A stretch of 18,627 nt of DNA from CAJBLF01 sp964430205 (GTDB taxonomy: Bacteria; Patescibacteriota; Gracilibacteria; Absconditabacterales; Absconditicoccaceae), in NCBI GenBank assembly GCA_964430205.1, contig CAYSER010000019.1, positions 1 to 18,627 on the forward strand, given 5' to 3'. The notes beneath the pieces were generated by a model. The model ran no database searches. It was not told the DNA's origin and saw only the letters and a program-made list of their open reading frames with translations. The position numbers were made by a program, and so were the translations under genes. Shown here piece by piece: positions 1-7,306 of this stretch (its first letter is position 1; every line of letters begins with the position of its first letter).

Positions 1-599
1 ACTTCGTATCCGTACTTCCTAGCATCCAATGCGGTATTTCATATACAATAATCAGTAGCCAATCCACCGATGATGAGATGATTGATCTCCCTCTCATTGA
101 GCTCGTGATCCAGTGTCGTTCCGTCGAATCCGCTGTATGCCTCTTTCGCAGGATCCGTACCTTTGATACAGGTCAGATCAAAATATTCGTCAGTAAGCGG
201 AGCCATCAATTTTACTCATTGGGTATCCTTGATGGAATGATCAGGCCAGAGCACTTGCTCTTTGACTTCAGATAAAAATTTTTTCAATGCTGATAGACTG
301 AACTGCGCTCTCTCTCCTATCCCGTTCTCCTCTTCAGTCCATGATTGGACTTCCTCATAGGTGATCGTGTCGAATGGTTGCTTGTCCTTGTAATTGGCTG
401 CTAAAGAGATATGGCCGATAGGATGCTTCTCGAGGACATTGACAGTCAACATCCCGTATGCCCTGCAGAGGTCTGCGAGCTGCTTACTTTGGAGAGCGAC
501 CTGTTCGCCGTCCTGGACATAGAGCTCATCGAGCGCCTTATTCTCGAATGTTTCCGTATTATCTACGCTCACGAATGCGTTTTTGACTAGCGTTTCCAT
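1..599 (-). CDS. pncA: Nicotinamidase (PncA-like), 3' end beyond the window
   Basis: Predicted to hydrolyse nicotinamide to nicotinate, the first step of NAD salvage, in the cytoplasm. The reading frame runs off the left edge and needs TGA read as glycine at 216-218 (residue 128, just after the WPDH motif) and at 39-41 (residue 187, right after the catalytic cysteine). The isochorismatase-fold triad is visible: Asp13 in the SVDNTETF segment, Lys146 in CIKGTD and Cys185 in GLATDYCIG. The stretch YSGFDGTTL and the TALDARKYGYE that follows the cysteine match bacterial PncA closely. The metal-site Asp of the family's DWHP motif appears as Glu (LEKHPIGH), and there are extra residues before WPDH. 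The start is ATG 597-599, with no Shine-Dalgarno. A promoter with an NrtR-type operator in its spacer lies just upstream. The family is clear; strict substrate specificity is inferred. Confidence 0.9.
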
Positions 600-627
600 G
601 GTGGGTTTGGGTAAGGATATAAAGAGT

Positions 628-656
628 ACTATAATTGTATTGTGTACAATAACTAA
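628..656 (-). promoter_or_regulatory. pncA promoter with NrtR-type operator in its spacer
   Basis: Read on the minus strand: -35 TTAGTT (656-651), 17-bp spacer, -10 TATAGT (633-628). The palindrome AATTGT-N7-ACAATA (633-651) fills the spacer, so a bound repressor would block polymerase. It keeps the GT-N7-AC core described for NrtR operators and matches four other sites in the window. Confidence 0.7.
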
Positions 657-668
657 GAGAGAAAAAAA

Positions 669-983
669 TTAGAGCTCTGGGATGGAGAATTTGATGGTCG
701 TCGTTCCTTCGTAGCTTTCGTTATATCCAGGGAAGTCTGAAGTGACCTTGACTCCCGTATATCCGAGTGCCTTGAGCAATGCCGCGATGTCTTTGTCGGG
801 ATCGGTGCAGACATTCGCCTTGAGTGTGATCTCGATCTCCCTTTCGTAGGCAGCGACCGTTTCGCGGATCTTGGCATCAAGCGCTGCTCTCGTCTTCTCT
901 CCGACCTTGTGCCTCAATGCCTCTAGTCTCTGCTGAGGAGACATCTCCTTGAGCATCTTGGATGATTCCTTGGCGGTAAGCAT
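669..983 (-). CDS. Small protein of unknown function under an NrtR-type operator
   Basis: An unrecognised protein of 104 residues ending in TAA. The N-terminal two thirds is charged and probably helical (MLTAKESSKMLKEMSPQQ onwards). The C-terminal third looks alpha/beta (DIAALLKALGYTGVKV, then a strand-like TTTIKFSI). No signal peptide, membrane segment or cysteine cluster is seen. About five glycines are present, none from TGA, too few to judge origin. ATG at 983 is chosen because the protein-like composition begins there. ATGs at 1010 and 1013 in the same frame are possible and lie only about 20 nt from the predicted transcription start. It has its own promoter/operator and sits between pncA and the kinase/phosphatase operon, which suggests a role in the same NAD-linked response, but no function can be assigned. 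Confidence 0.6.
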   Translation of the reverse strand: MLTAKESSKMLKEMSPQQRLEALRHKVGEKTRAALDAKIRETVAAYEREIEITLKANVCTDPDKDIAALLKALGYTGVKVTSDFPGYNESYEGTTTIKFSIPEL

Positions 984-1033
984 AGTATATGGGGTAAGTG
1001 GATAAAGCATCATCCTGACATTGCCACATAACT

Positions 1034-1067
1034 AAGTGTATAATATACAATTAGTTCCAGAAATCAA
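1034..1067 (-). promoter_or_regulatory. Promoter and NrtR-type operator of the small unknown gene
   Basis: On the minus strand: -35 TTGATT (1067-1062), 16-bp spacer, -10 TATTAT (1045-1040). The operator AAGTGT-N7-ACAATT (1034-1052) is centred on the -10 box, a classic repression geometry. Its inner part TGTATAATATACA is a perfect palindrome around one base. Confidence 0.7.
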
Positions 1068-1090
1068 GAGAAAATGTATTTTTTACAATA
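1034..1090. repeat. Direct repeat, copy 1, left of the four-gene operon
   Basis: The 32-bp stretch 1047-1078 is identical at 31 of 32 positions to 6039-6070. Weaker similarity extends to about 57 bp, covering the operator, the TTGATT box and a TTACAA segment. Both copies have the same orientation and enclose the phosphatase/kinase/hydrolase/vWA operon. Confidence 0.85.
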
Positions 1091-1092
1091 AG

Positions 1093-1119
1093 AAAAACCC
1101 GCGCTAGATACAGCACGGG
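1093..1119 (-). terminator. Rho-independent terminator of the four-gene operon
   Basis: Transcribed on the minus strand after the vWA gene: an 8-bp stem pairing 1112-1119 with 1098-1105 (one G-U pair), a 6-nt loop, then a U run from 1097-1093. Confidence 0.8.
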
Positions 1120-1190
1120 CAATTTAATACTCTTGGCTGATTCAAAAAGAAAACTTTTTGAACTTTTCTACCAACTTTGTGGCGCATCGA

Positions 1191-1979
1191 TTATCCACCA
1201 AACCCACCAAGATTGGTCTGGCTGAAATGAGCGGCACTCTGAGAAGCGCGTATAGCACTCTGGCTAAAAACCTGGAATGCTTTGCGGATGCTGCTCTTGT
1301 CGTCACTGGTGGTGAGTATCCAGCGATCAGGAATCCCCATATCGCCAAATACGCCTCTGAAGTTGCAGTTTCCATTGTCGAATCCCATGGCTGCGATGAT
1401 ATGATCTTCGCTCCTCAGCATGTCGGCGACAATCTTTTTGACGTCAGCTGCAGTGCTGATATGCGAATGGCAATCTTCACCATCGGTCATGATCAAGGTA
1501 ATCGTCCTGACCTGGATTCCATTGTTTTTGAAATCCTGCGATTTGGCGATGACTGTAGCAAGAAGCTTAGCTGTCTCGTCAAATAGAGGTGTGCCTCCGT
1601 TGGCATCATAGTTACTGGAATCCATCTGCGGCACCAATGAAAGCGGTGTATAAGGATACAATACCGTCCCATTGAGATAACGGTTGAGCACTTCGATATT
1701 GTCCTGCTGTTTGCTTTCCATCAGTGCCTGGATCAGCATGTTGTGACCATCACGGATCGGCTGGGAATTGCCCGCCATGCGGATGGATCCTGAGTCATCG
1801 ACCAGGATATTGAGCAGGATGACTTCACTGGATTTGACATTATCGATAGGGATGCCGAGTCCTTCCTGGATAATGGCACCAATGTCTGGGATCTTGGTTA
1901 AGGCAGTCAATGAGCCCTGACTGAGATCACCATCTTCGTGGGCGTTTTGCAACAGTCCCAAATTAGCTGTCTGTGACAT
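1191..1979 (-). CDS. vWA-domain protein, TerY/YegL-like
   Basis: A cytoplasmic vWA-domain protein, last gene of the four-gene operon. The metal-ion-dependent adhesion site is complete: DDSGS at residues 61-65, Thr130 in NGGTPLFDE and Asp166 in MTDGEDC. vWA proteins of this type (TerY; YegL in E. coli) occur beside a PP2C phosphatase and a protein kinase in the TerY-P triad of comparative-genomic studies on tellurite-type stress systems, and are thought to act as phosphorylation-controlled scaffolds. That role is family knowledge, not shown here. The 262-residue length is typical. The start is ATG 1977-1979 because a perfect GGAGG lies 8 nt upstream (1992-1988); TTG at 1992-1994 is rejected. 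No in-frame TGA occurs although about 23 glycines are present. Stop is TAA. The spacing of about 27 nt from the preceding gene supports co-transcription. Confidence 0.88.
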   Translation of the reverse strand: MSQTANLGLLQNAHEDGDLSQGSLTALTKIPDIGAIIQEGLGIPIDNVKSSEVILLNILVDDSGSIRMAGNSQPIRDGHNMLIQALMESKQQDNIEVLNRYLNGTVLYPYTPLSLVPQMDSSNYDANGGTPLFDETAKLLATVIAKSQDFKNNGIQVRTITLIMTDGEDCHSHISTAADVKKIVADMLRSEDHIIAAMGFDNGNCNFRGVFGDMGIPDRWILTTSDDKSSIRKAFQVFSQSAIRASQSAAHFSQTNLGGFGG

Positions 1980-1987
1980 AATTTTGT

Positions 1988-1992
1988 CCTCC
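1988..1992 (-). promoter_or_regulatory. Shine-Dalgarno GGAGG fixing the vWA start
   Basis: GGAGG on the minus strand, 8 nt before ATG 1979. It decides the start and is notable because none of the TGA-containing genes in the window has such a site. Confidence 0.75.
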
Positions 1993-2006
1993 AAATTTTT
2001 TAATAG

Positions 2007-3032
2007 TTAAACCAATTTTGTTACATCGACATCAGGCCACTGATCGATAGGGTCAGTGCTCTTTACCAGATGCATACCGGCATTTCTGAAGCGTTCAAAA
2101 GCTTGATTTGCCTGGTCTGTGAAATCCGCGATACCGGGAATCACTACCGGTGAGGTACAGTCTTCGAGAAGATAGACCTTTTTGGCAAGTGATGGATCTT
2201 TGCTCATGATGTCATTGAGCAGATCTTCGATACTCCATGCGACACAATGTGACTTGGCCTGACCAGCGATGATCAGCATGTCGTAGTTGAGGAGCTTTTC
2301 GATGAAACGTGAATTCCTCTGAGCGATGGCAGTATTGTCATAGGTATCCAACACTTCAGGGCTCAGTACAGAGTAATTTTCGGTCAATGGATTTCCGCCT
2401 TTGATTTCGATACCGGATTCACTGTTGCGAACGATAGTATGAAAAAATACAGCTTCTTCGATCAGCGAAACCAGTGCATGACCGATGCCTCCAAGCATTG
2501 CATGGTAAGGCCATATGGTCAGCTGGTATTTGCCTTTCTTTTCCAGTGACTGTGCATAGTGGATCACATGCTTTCTCAGGGCAGTATATGATACGCCCAA
2601 GCTTGCGGCCACTCCGGGATTAACTACATACACATCCTTGATCAGATCATCGGATGAGATCATAGTGTTAGCGGGCACATGATTACCATTCTTGTCCAAA
2701 AAGAACATAGAGTGGAAAATCTGCATTGATTTGTGAGTGTCCATGGTCGGGAATATTTTTGTGATCCTTCCCATGTTAGCATAGATAAACTGGGCCAGAC
2801 GCTTGCTGTCGTCCGGAGCTCCTCCGACGAAGAGTTCGAACCCCGGGATGCAGAAGGTGTTCTGCATATCGATCGGCATCAGCGCGATCTTGAATTTATC
2901 CGTTGCGGCATCAGTGATCTGATTGGCAGCTTTATAAGCGATGCCATCCTGTGCCAGATTCTGATAAGCTACCTGGTACACCTGGTCAGCTTTTGAAGCA
3001 TCGTAATGCTTCGGTTCGATGAACTTTTTCAT
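2007..3032 (-). CDS. Nicotinamidase-like cysteine hydrolase in the TerY-P-type operon
   Basis: Isochorismatase-fold amidohydrolase of 341 residues, much longer than ordinary PncA (about 210). The triad is intact: Asp55 in MPIDMQNTF, Lys211 in IEIKGGNP and Cys263 in AGQAKSHCVAW. Metal-site candidates are Asp98 and His100 (MDTH) and His177 (WPYH). About 45 extra residues precede the fold, with insertions in the middle (KYQLTIWPYHAML onwards). Nicotinamide or a related amide is the likely substrate, but large members of this group are poorly characterised, so the reaction is inferred. It is not a standard part of the vWA-PP2C-kinase triad; its place inside this operon, with a second nicotinamidase next door, links the module to NAD turnover. 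No in-frame TGA in about 18 glycines. Stop is TAA. The start has no clear ribosome-binding site. Confidence 0.87.
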   Translation of the reverse strand: MKKFIEPKHYDASKADQVYQVAYQNLAQDGIAYKAANQITDAATDKFKIALMPIDMQNTFCIPGFELFVGGAPDDSKRLAQFIYANMGRITKIFPTMDTHKSMQIFHSMFFLDKNGNHVPANTMISSDDLIKDVYVVNPGVAASLGVSYTALRKHVIHYAQSLEKKGKYQLTIWPYHAMLGGIGHALVSLIEEAVFFHTIVRNSESGIEIKGGNPLTENYSVLSPEVLDTYDNTAIAQRNSRFIEKLLNYDMLIIAGQAKSHCVAWSIEDLLNDIMSKDPSLAKKVYLLEDCTSPVVIPGIADFTDQANQAFERFRNAGMHLVKSTDPIDQWPDVDVTKLV

Positions 3033-3071
3033 GATAAAAGGATTTAAAGGTTTGATTTTTATTTTTGTTGA

Positions 3072-4955
3072 TTATTTCATCGCAAGCAAAATTATTTTGT
3101 TGCGCTTGATTACGTAAATTCCTTTGGGAGATACTATCAGCTGAGATTGTTCGTTCACAAATTTCTCTGTGTCAGAAAATATCTTGCTATCAAATACTCC
3201 ACGAGAGTTCAATTCAATCCTGATGATACCATCATCGCTAGGACAGAAAAGATAATTACCAGAAGCAGATTTACCCTTGATATGAGATAACCATGGATAA
3301 TCATCTTTGGAATTGTTGATGTGAGACAGGAGAGTACCCGCTCTATCTACTACTATACAATGATTGATATACTGGCTCTGATCTTTGCTAGCGATCAATA
3401 GCCAAGCTAAACTATCACTGATATAGCACTTTGCATCGATGATCTGTCCCTTGATAAACGGCAATGAAATTTTGTCATTTATCACTTTGCTATTCATATC
3501 CCAGATGAATCCCTGTAAGATATTGCCTGCCTTGTACATACCGAAGCCGAATCTGCTTCCGGTCCAGATCAGGGTCTGGTCAGCGATGCCTTGTCCTATA
3601 TTGCTAGGTGAGTACTGCAAACCCATAGGGTTGCTCTTGTAGATACTGCCATTCTCCACCCAGAATATTTCCTGAGCATTGGCATCGAATGAGGGCTTGT
3701 TGCCTATACAGTCAACAAACATCTTGTGACGCGTACCATCAGCGAACTGATTGAGCATCACATTCGATTTCCCGAGAATCGTAGTCGAATCGTTGATTGC
3801 GAAGTGGACTTCACGATCAAGCTGTCCCTTCATCACGGTTTCAGAATTCTCTCTTTTGTAGCGATCATCTTCATGATACAGATACATCAGTTTCCCATCC
3901 TGGAATGTAGTGAACAATATCACCCCCTTGGTTTCAAATATATCATATACTTGGACATTGCCGCTTACGCTGACAGGAGCAAATATAGAGATACCTGCAC
4001 TGCATATAGGGCAATGATCTGTAGCATATTCTATCCCGCACGCATCGCATCTTTGCCAATTCATGGTATCCAAAAGCCTCACAGGGAATTCCCCTCTGAA
4101 ATCCTTGTTGAATACATCCTGGAAATGATGCAACAAATCTTGGTTGAGAACCGTGTATGGATACGCATGTTTAGGATACACCACCTCAGGGTCAAATATA
4201 TTGATACGCTTTGACATCCTTAGCTGCTGTTTTAGGCGCTTGCTCGCGTCCTTGGGTTTGTAGATCCCACCATAGGGATCCACAAAGAGCAATGTCTTGA
4301 AGAGCAAGGACGAAAAGGCATACCAATCACCCAATGGGGTATGGTTTCTGGTCATGGTCCATAGCTTTTCTTGGCCTTGTTTGACGATATCACAGATCAA
4401 CGGATCGACAAATTTTTCTGTATACATAGTACTGATGAAATTCCCGAATTGATAGGAGTCAGTATCTATCATATATACCTGCCGATTTTTGACTAGCGTA
4501 TTGAGATCGTTGAAATCGCCTATCACCACTCCATGGCTATGCAAAGATTTGACTGTCTGATGAAGACTCAAGAAGATATCGCGTATCTCATTGTTGGAGA
4601 TATTCTTGGATTCTCTGTATTGGATATCACCATAGGTCAGCAGCGTTTCAGCACCGGAGATAAAAGGCATCGTATACCCTACGATCACCCCTTGCTTGTC
4701 CGTCAAAAGACTGACTGGGGAGATCACATTGCTTGGTAGCGAGTGAGGGAATAGCGCCAATTTCTTTTGGTGCATAGCTATCCTGACACGAGCAGCATGT
4801 TGCTCAGCAGGAGATTGTGCATAGTATGGGTCATCTGCTTGCCGATACACTTTGGCTACCAGCCCCTTGCCCATATCATACACTACGGCTTCTTGGCCAG
4901 CACCGATCTCTTTTGTAAGTCGGATTGCCTGACCGTTGAGATACACAGTTTTCAT
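3072..4955 (-). CDS. Protein kinase with Zn ribbon and beta-rich C-terminus (YegI/TerY-P type)
   Basis: Ser/Thr-type protein kinase of 627 residues. The kinase domain (about 10-290) has a glycine loop GAGQEAVVY (18-26), Lys35 in VAKVY, a catalytic loop VVIGDFNDLNT with Asp147 and Asn152, and IDTDSYQ (163-169) in place of DFG, as in the YegI-like group. A four-cysteine Zn ribbon follows (Cys303, 306, 315, 318). The rest (about 325-627) is rich in short beta strands and may form a beta-propeller-like sensor; this is inference. It is the kinase partner of the neighbouring PP2C and vWA proteins. GGAGG (4970-4966) lies 10 nt before ATG 4955, inside the 3' end of the phosphatase gene, so the two are translationally close. 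No TGA in about 42 glycines. Stop is TAA. Confidence 0.9.
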   Translation of the reverse strand: MKTVYLNGQAIRLTKEIGAGQEAVVYDMGKGLVAKVYRQADDPYYAQSPAEQHAARVRIAMHQKKLALFPHSLPSNVISPVSLLTDKQGVIVGYTMPFISGAETLLTYGDIQYRESKNISNNEIRDIFLSLHQTVKSLHSHGVVIGDFNDLNTLVKNRQVYMIDTDSYQFGNFISTMYTEKFVDPLICDIVKQGQEKLWTMTRNHTPLGDWYAFSSLLFKTLLFVDPYGGIYKPKDASKRLKQQLRMSKRINIFDPEVVYPKHAYPYTVLNQDLLHHFQDVFNKDFRGEFPVRLLDTMNWQRCDACGIEYATDHCPICSAGISIFAPVSVSGNVQVYDIFETKGVILFTTFQDGKLMYLYHEDDRYKRENSETVMKGQLDREVHFAINDSTTILGKSNVMLNQFADGTRHKMFVDCIGNKPSFDANAQEIFWVENGSIYKSNPMGLQYSPSNIGQGIADQTLIWTGSRFGFGMYKAGNILQGFIWDMNSKVINDKISLPFIKGQIIDAKCYISDSLAWLLIASKDQSQYINHCIVVDRAGTLLSHINNSKDDYPWLSHIKGKSASGNYLFCPSDDGIIRIELNSRGVFDSKIFSDTEKFVNEQSQLIVSPKGIYVIKRNKIILLAMK

Positions 4956-4957
4956 GA

Positions 4958-5815
4958 TCAGATTCCCTCCTTCTTTTTTCTTATCGTTATGAGTGTCGTA
5001 TCATCAGGCAACAATCCCTGATATTTGACGATATTTTTCTCTTCCCAGATCGGTTTACGCTTCTCTGTATTGATCATAGTCAGTACATTGCGCATCCATT
5101 CAGGGTTCCAGAAATAGATATCATCTGTCCAAAATTGGCTTATCTCACCGATAAGCTTTTCCTGTCCAGGATATTGCTTGTCAGCGATATCGACCAGATC
5201 AGTAACTCCATCGGTTCCGATGAGGATATCTTGGATTTCATCAGTATTCCATAGCCCGTGCCTTTGGATATTGAGCAGCGAAGGATCATGGTTGGTTACT
5301 TCACTACCAGTGATGCCATAGACAAGGTAAGGTGGCTTATTGCCAGCAAATGGTCCTATCACATGCTTTTCCCCGTTGATGAAGTAGACTCCATCTCCGC
5401 AGCTAAATATGCATGTGACTTTGGGGGTGATTACCGCACCCAGAATAGTGGACAGGAAATACTTACAGATAGTGTCTATGAGATTTTCGTCCATATCCTG
5501 AGCGATGATGCGGATGCGCGCAAGCACATCATGACGCAGATTGTACCATAGCCAATCATGACGAAAAAGGTTTTCATCGGAAAGCTTGGTATTGCGTCGG
5601 ATGTATCCGGCCAATGTATGAGCGAACAGCGAAGACAATATCTTGCTTCCTACTTCACTGTATTGACCGCTGCTACATCCATCGGATACTATCGCTATGA
5701 TAAACTTATCATCGCGTACCCATAGGAAGTGATCCTGATTGTTTCGGTTGGCTTTGACGTGTCGAGTACCGATCACGGATCCTCCAGCGATTTCAATTTG
5801 ATTTAAATTTTCCAT
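4958..5815 (-). CDS. PP2C-family protein phosphatase (YegK/TerY-P type), ending in TGA
   Basis: Metal-dependent protein phosphatase of 285 residues, first gene of the operon, expected to reverse the action of the kinase encoded next. PP2C motifs: NRNNQDHF (Asp28), VSDGCSSGQYSEVG (Asp45), ILIGTDGVTDL (Asp202) and PDDTTLITI (Asp271-272). The start is ATG 5813-5815 (MENLNQ), where homology-like sequence begins; the in-frame upstream extension covers operator DNA and is rejected. The gene ends with TGA (4960-4958) 2 nt before the kinase ATG. In a code-25 cell this TGA would be read as Gly and the protein would gain 25 residues inside the kinase gene before a TAG at 4885-4883. About 22 glycines, none TGA. 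Ending right after the last PP2C motif indicates a gene that evolved with TGA as stop. Confidence 0.9.
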   Translation of the reverse strand: MENLNQIEIAGGSVIGTRHVKANRNNQDHFLWVRDDKFIIAIVSDGCSSGQYSEVGSKILSSLFAHTLAGYIRRNTKLSDENLFRHDWLWYNLRHDVLARIRIIAQDMDENLIDTICKYFLSTILGAVITPKVTCIFSCGDGVYFINGEKHVIGPFAGNKPPYLVYGITGSEVTNHDPSLLNIQRHGLWNTDEIQDILIGTDGVTDLVDIADKQYPGQEKLIGEISQFWTDDIYFWNPEWMRNVLTMINTEKRKPIWEEKNIVKYQGLLPDDTTLITIRKKKEGI

Positions 5816-5851
5816 ATGATTTTGTTTTAGATTATTTACGAATGTTAATGA

Positions 5852-5870
5852 ACTTGTATAAATTACAATA
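5852..5870. promoter_or_regulatory. NrtR-type operator close to the phosphatase gene
   Basis: ACTTGT-N7-ACAATA, 37 nt upstream of the PP2C start. The minus-strand surroundings (TAGATT about 18 bp before TTTATA) resemble a diverged copy of the promoter/operator at 1034-1067, suggesting a proximal promoter for the operon. The spacer length and -35 box are less good than in the other copies. Confidence 0.6.
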
Positions 5871-5889
5871 AGTAGAATGTAATCTATAA

Positions 5890-6027
5890 GGACTTCCTTC
5901 ATGCGAAGCCCCAGGATATCTGATAGCTGCTCATGAGGTGAGATATGGCTCAGTAGGCCTTTCCACTATCGCTCTTGCAATCCGTCGCAGATACACGATA
6001 CTGGATGTCTCTCTCGCTCTTGAGTAA
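5890..6027 (+). pseudogene. Possible remnant of an unknown plus-strand gene
   Basis: Between the two operators lies about 150 bp that is more GC-rich than the flanking control DNA. One plus-strand frame stays open for 45 codons and ends at TAA 6025-6027 (the tail reads RRRYTILDVSLALE). It has no ATG start, and other frames on both strands are also partly open if TGA is sense. I do not recognise it. It may be the 3' remnant of a gene destroyed when the operon arrived, or plain leader DNA. Confidence 0.25.
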
Positions 6028-6059
6028 TTGTATATTAGACAATTAGTTACAGAAATCAA
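6026..6059 (-). promoter_or_regulatory. Operator and promoter between the kinase/phosphatase operon and the ADP-ribosylglycohydrolase gene
   Basis: AATTGT-N7-ACAATT (6026-6044), perfect 6-bp arms. On the minus strand a promoter overlaps it: -35 TTGATT (6059-6054), 16-bp spacer, -10 TAATAT (6037-6032), reading toward the PP2C gene through a leader of about 200 nt. The operator also lies 42 bp upstream of the plus-strand -35 box that serves the glycohydrolase gene, so it could affect both directions. Confidence 0.7.
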
Positions 6060-6083
6060 GAGAAAATGTAAAAATTACAAAAA
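6026..6083. repeat. Direct repeat, copy 2, right of the four-gene operon
   Basis: Matches copy 1 at 1034-1090 in the same orientation; 6039-6070 differs from 1047-1078 at a single base. Includes the operator, the TTGATT box and a TTACAA-AAG end. Confidence 0.85.
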
Positions 6084-6086
6084 GCA

Positions 6087-6114
6087 TTGAAAAAAAGGAT
6101 GAGTACTATATACT
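6087..6114 (+). promoter_or_regulatory. Promoter of the ADP-ribosylglycohydrolase gene
   Basis: TTGAAA (6087-6092), 16-bp spacer, TATACT (6109-6114). Transcription would begin near 6121, giving a leader of about 24 nt before ATG 6145. Confidence 0.6.
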
Positions 6115-6144
6115 CTAGCTGTTTATCCCTAACCTGCCCTGCCT

Positions 6145-7215
6145 ATGGAAACTTGAACGATAGCTCAACAAGAGAACGGACTCCTCAAAAAGAAGATCGC
6201 TTCCTGACTCCTCTGATGAGCGATAGGCGACGCCTTGGGCGCTCCAGTCGAGATGACGACACAAGCTCAGATCCTCGCCAAGCAGGGAAGAGTGGAAGAC
6301 TACCTCCCCATGAAGCACAATATGTTCTTCGCTAAGCACGGCTTCGAATCCGATGAGAGCTGATGGGTGACCGATGATACACTGCTCACCTTCGCCCTGG
6401 TCAAATCCTATAACGAACTCGGCAGATTGGACATCGCTGACATCTTCAAGAAACATCAGGAAGAATATGAAAGCTTCCCCTATGGCTTCGGCAGCGCTAC
6501 CAAGTACAGCATGAAGAACATCCAAGAAGGCGTTCCGATCGAACAAGCAGGAAAGAAAGATGCTGCCGGCAACGGTGTCGTCATGAAACTATTCCCCTTA
6601 GCGGCGATAGCCGCAGCCAAGGACATCTCCGATGAGGAGATGGCGGCCTTCATAGCTACCTATACGAGAGCCACGCACGATAGCGATATCGCGGTCGTCG
6701 CATCATTGGTCCACCATAGATTTCTCAGCACGCTCCTTCGCTCCTGAACCGAAGAACTCGATAAGCATGCATTGCTGCAGCAGCTCATCGACTTCATCGC
6801 ACCTTATGAGCAGAGATACCCCAAATCCGAAGGTAAGCTCACGGAGATGTTGACCAAGCTCCAAGGAGATATCGATAGAACGCACAATAGCCTATCGCTG
6901 ACCGATGAAGAGATCGTCGCCCGTTTCGGTCGAGGGAATATCGATGAAACCGATCAGAAAAAGATTTTCTCTTCAGGGTATGTCGTCTTCACGCTCGGAA
7001 TTGTCTATGCGCTCTTCCTGCGCGAACAGGATATGCAAGCGATCATCGATGCCGTCAATATCTGAGGTGATACCGATAGCTATGCCGCCATCATGGGCAA
7101 TATGATCGGCGCCCATCAGGGCATCGAATATGAACATAGATATATCGACGGTCTCCAAAAGAAAGAAGAAATCATCGCCGATATCCAAGCATTCATCGCA
7201 AAATTATTCAGGTAG
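6145..7215 (+). CDS. ADP-ribosylglycohydrolase (DraG/ARH family), TGA read as Gly
   Basis: Predicted to release ADP-ribose from ADP-ribosylated proteins or small molecules with a two-metal site. The 356-residue protein appears only when seven TGA codons (6154, 6205, 6214, 6217, 6361, 6745, 7063) are glycine. Family motifs: LLGGAIGDALGAPVE (residues 23-37, two adjacent TGA glycines), TDDT (76-79, metal ligands), a THDSD segment, and IGGDTDSYAAIMG (from residue 306), whose first glycine is TGA. The start is ATG 6145, the first ATG after an in-frame TAA (6130-6132), with no Shine-Dalgarno. Stop is TAG. It is transcribed away from the kinase/phosphatase operon and shares a control region with it. 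Its product, ADP-ribose, is the known effector of NrtR, encoded at 12900. The exact target (arginine, ADP-ribosyl-DNA or other) cannot be told. Confidence 0.92.
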
Positions 7216-7235
7216 ATAGCTTCCACAACCATCTA

Positions 7236-7263
7236 TTGACTTTTGTCGGTAAATATATATAGA
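7236..7263 (+). promoter_or_regulatory. Promoter of the gapN-like gene
   Basis: TTGACT (7236-7241), 16-bp spacer, TATAGA (7258-7263), the best-matching promoter in the window, 43 nt before ATG 7307. No NrtR-type operator is present here. Confidence 0.7.
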
Positions 7264-7306
7264 TTTTTTCTCTATAACAAAAAACTCACAATAAAAAATC
7301 ATTCAT

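Noticed and set aside
1992..1994. TTG start of the vWA gene
   Set aside because: The GGAGG site overlaps this codon region and is spaced correctly for ATG 1979.
5816..5902. Longer N-terminus of the PP2C protein starting at 5902
   Set aside because: The extra 29 codons cover the operator and AT-rich control DNA, and PP2C-like sequence begins only after ATG 5815.
1034..6083. Transposon or insertion sequence carrying the four-gene operon
   Set aside because: No transposase, integrase or terminal inverted repeats are seen; the flanking repeats are promoter/operator sequences, so only a repeat-flanked island can be claimed.
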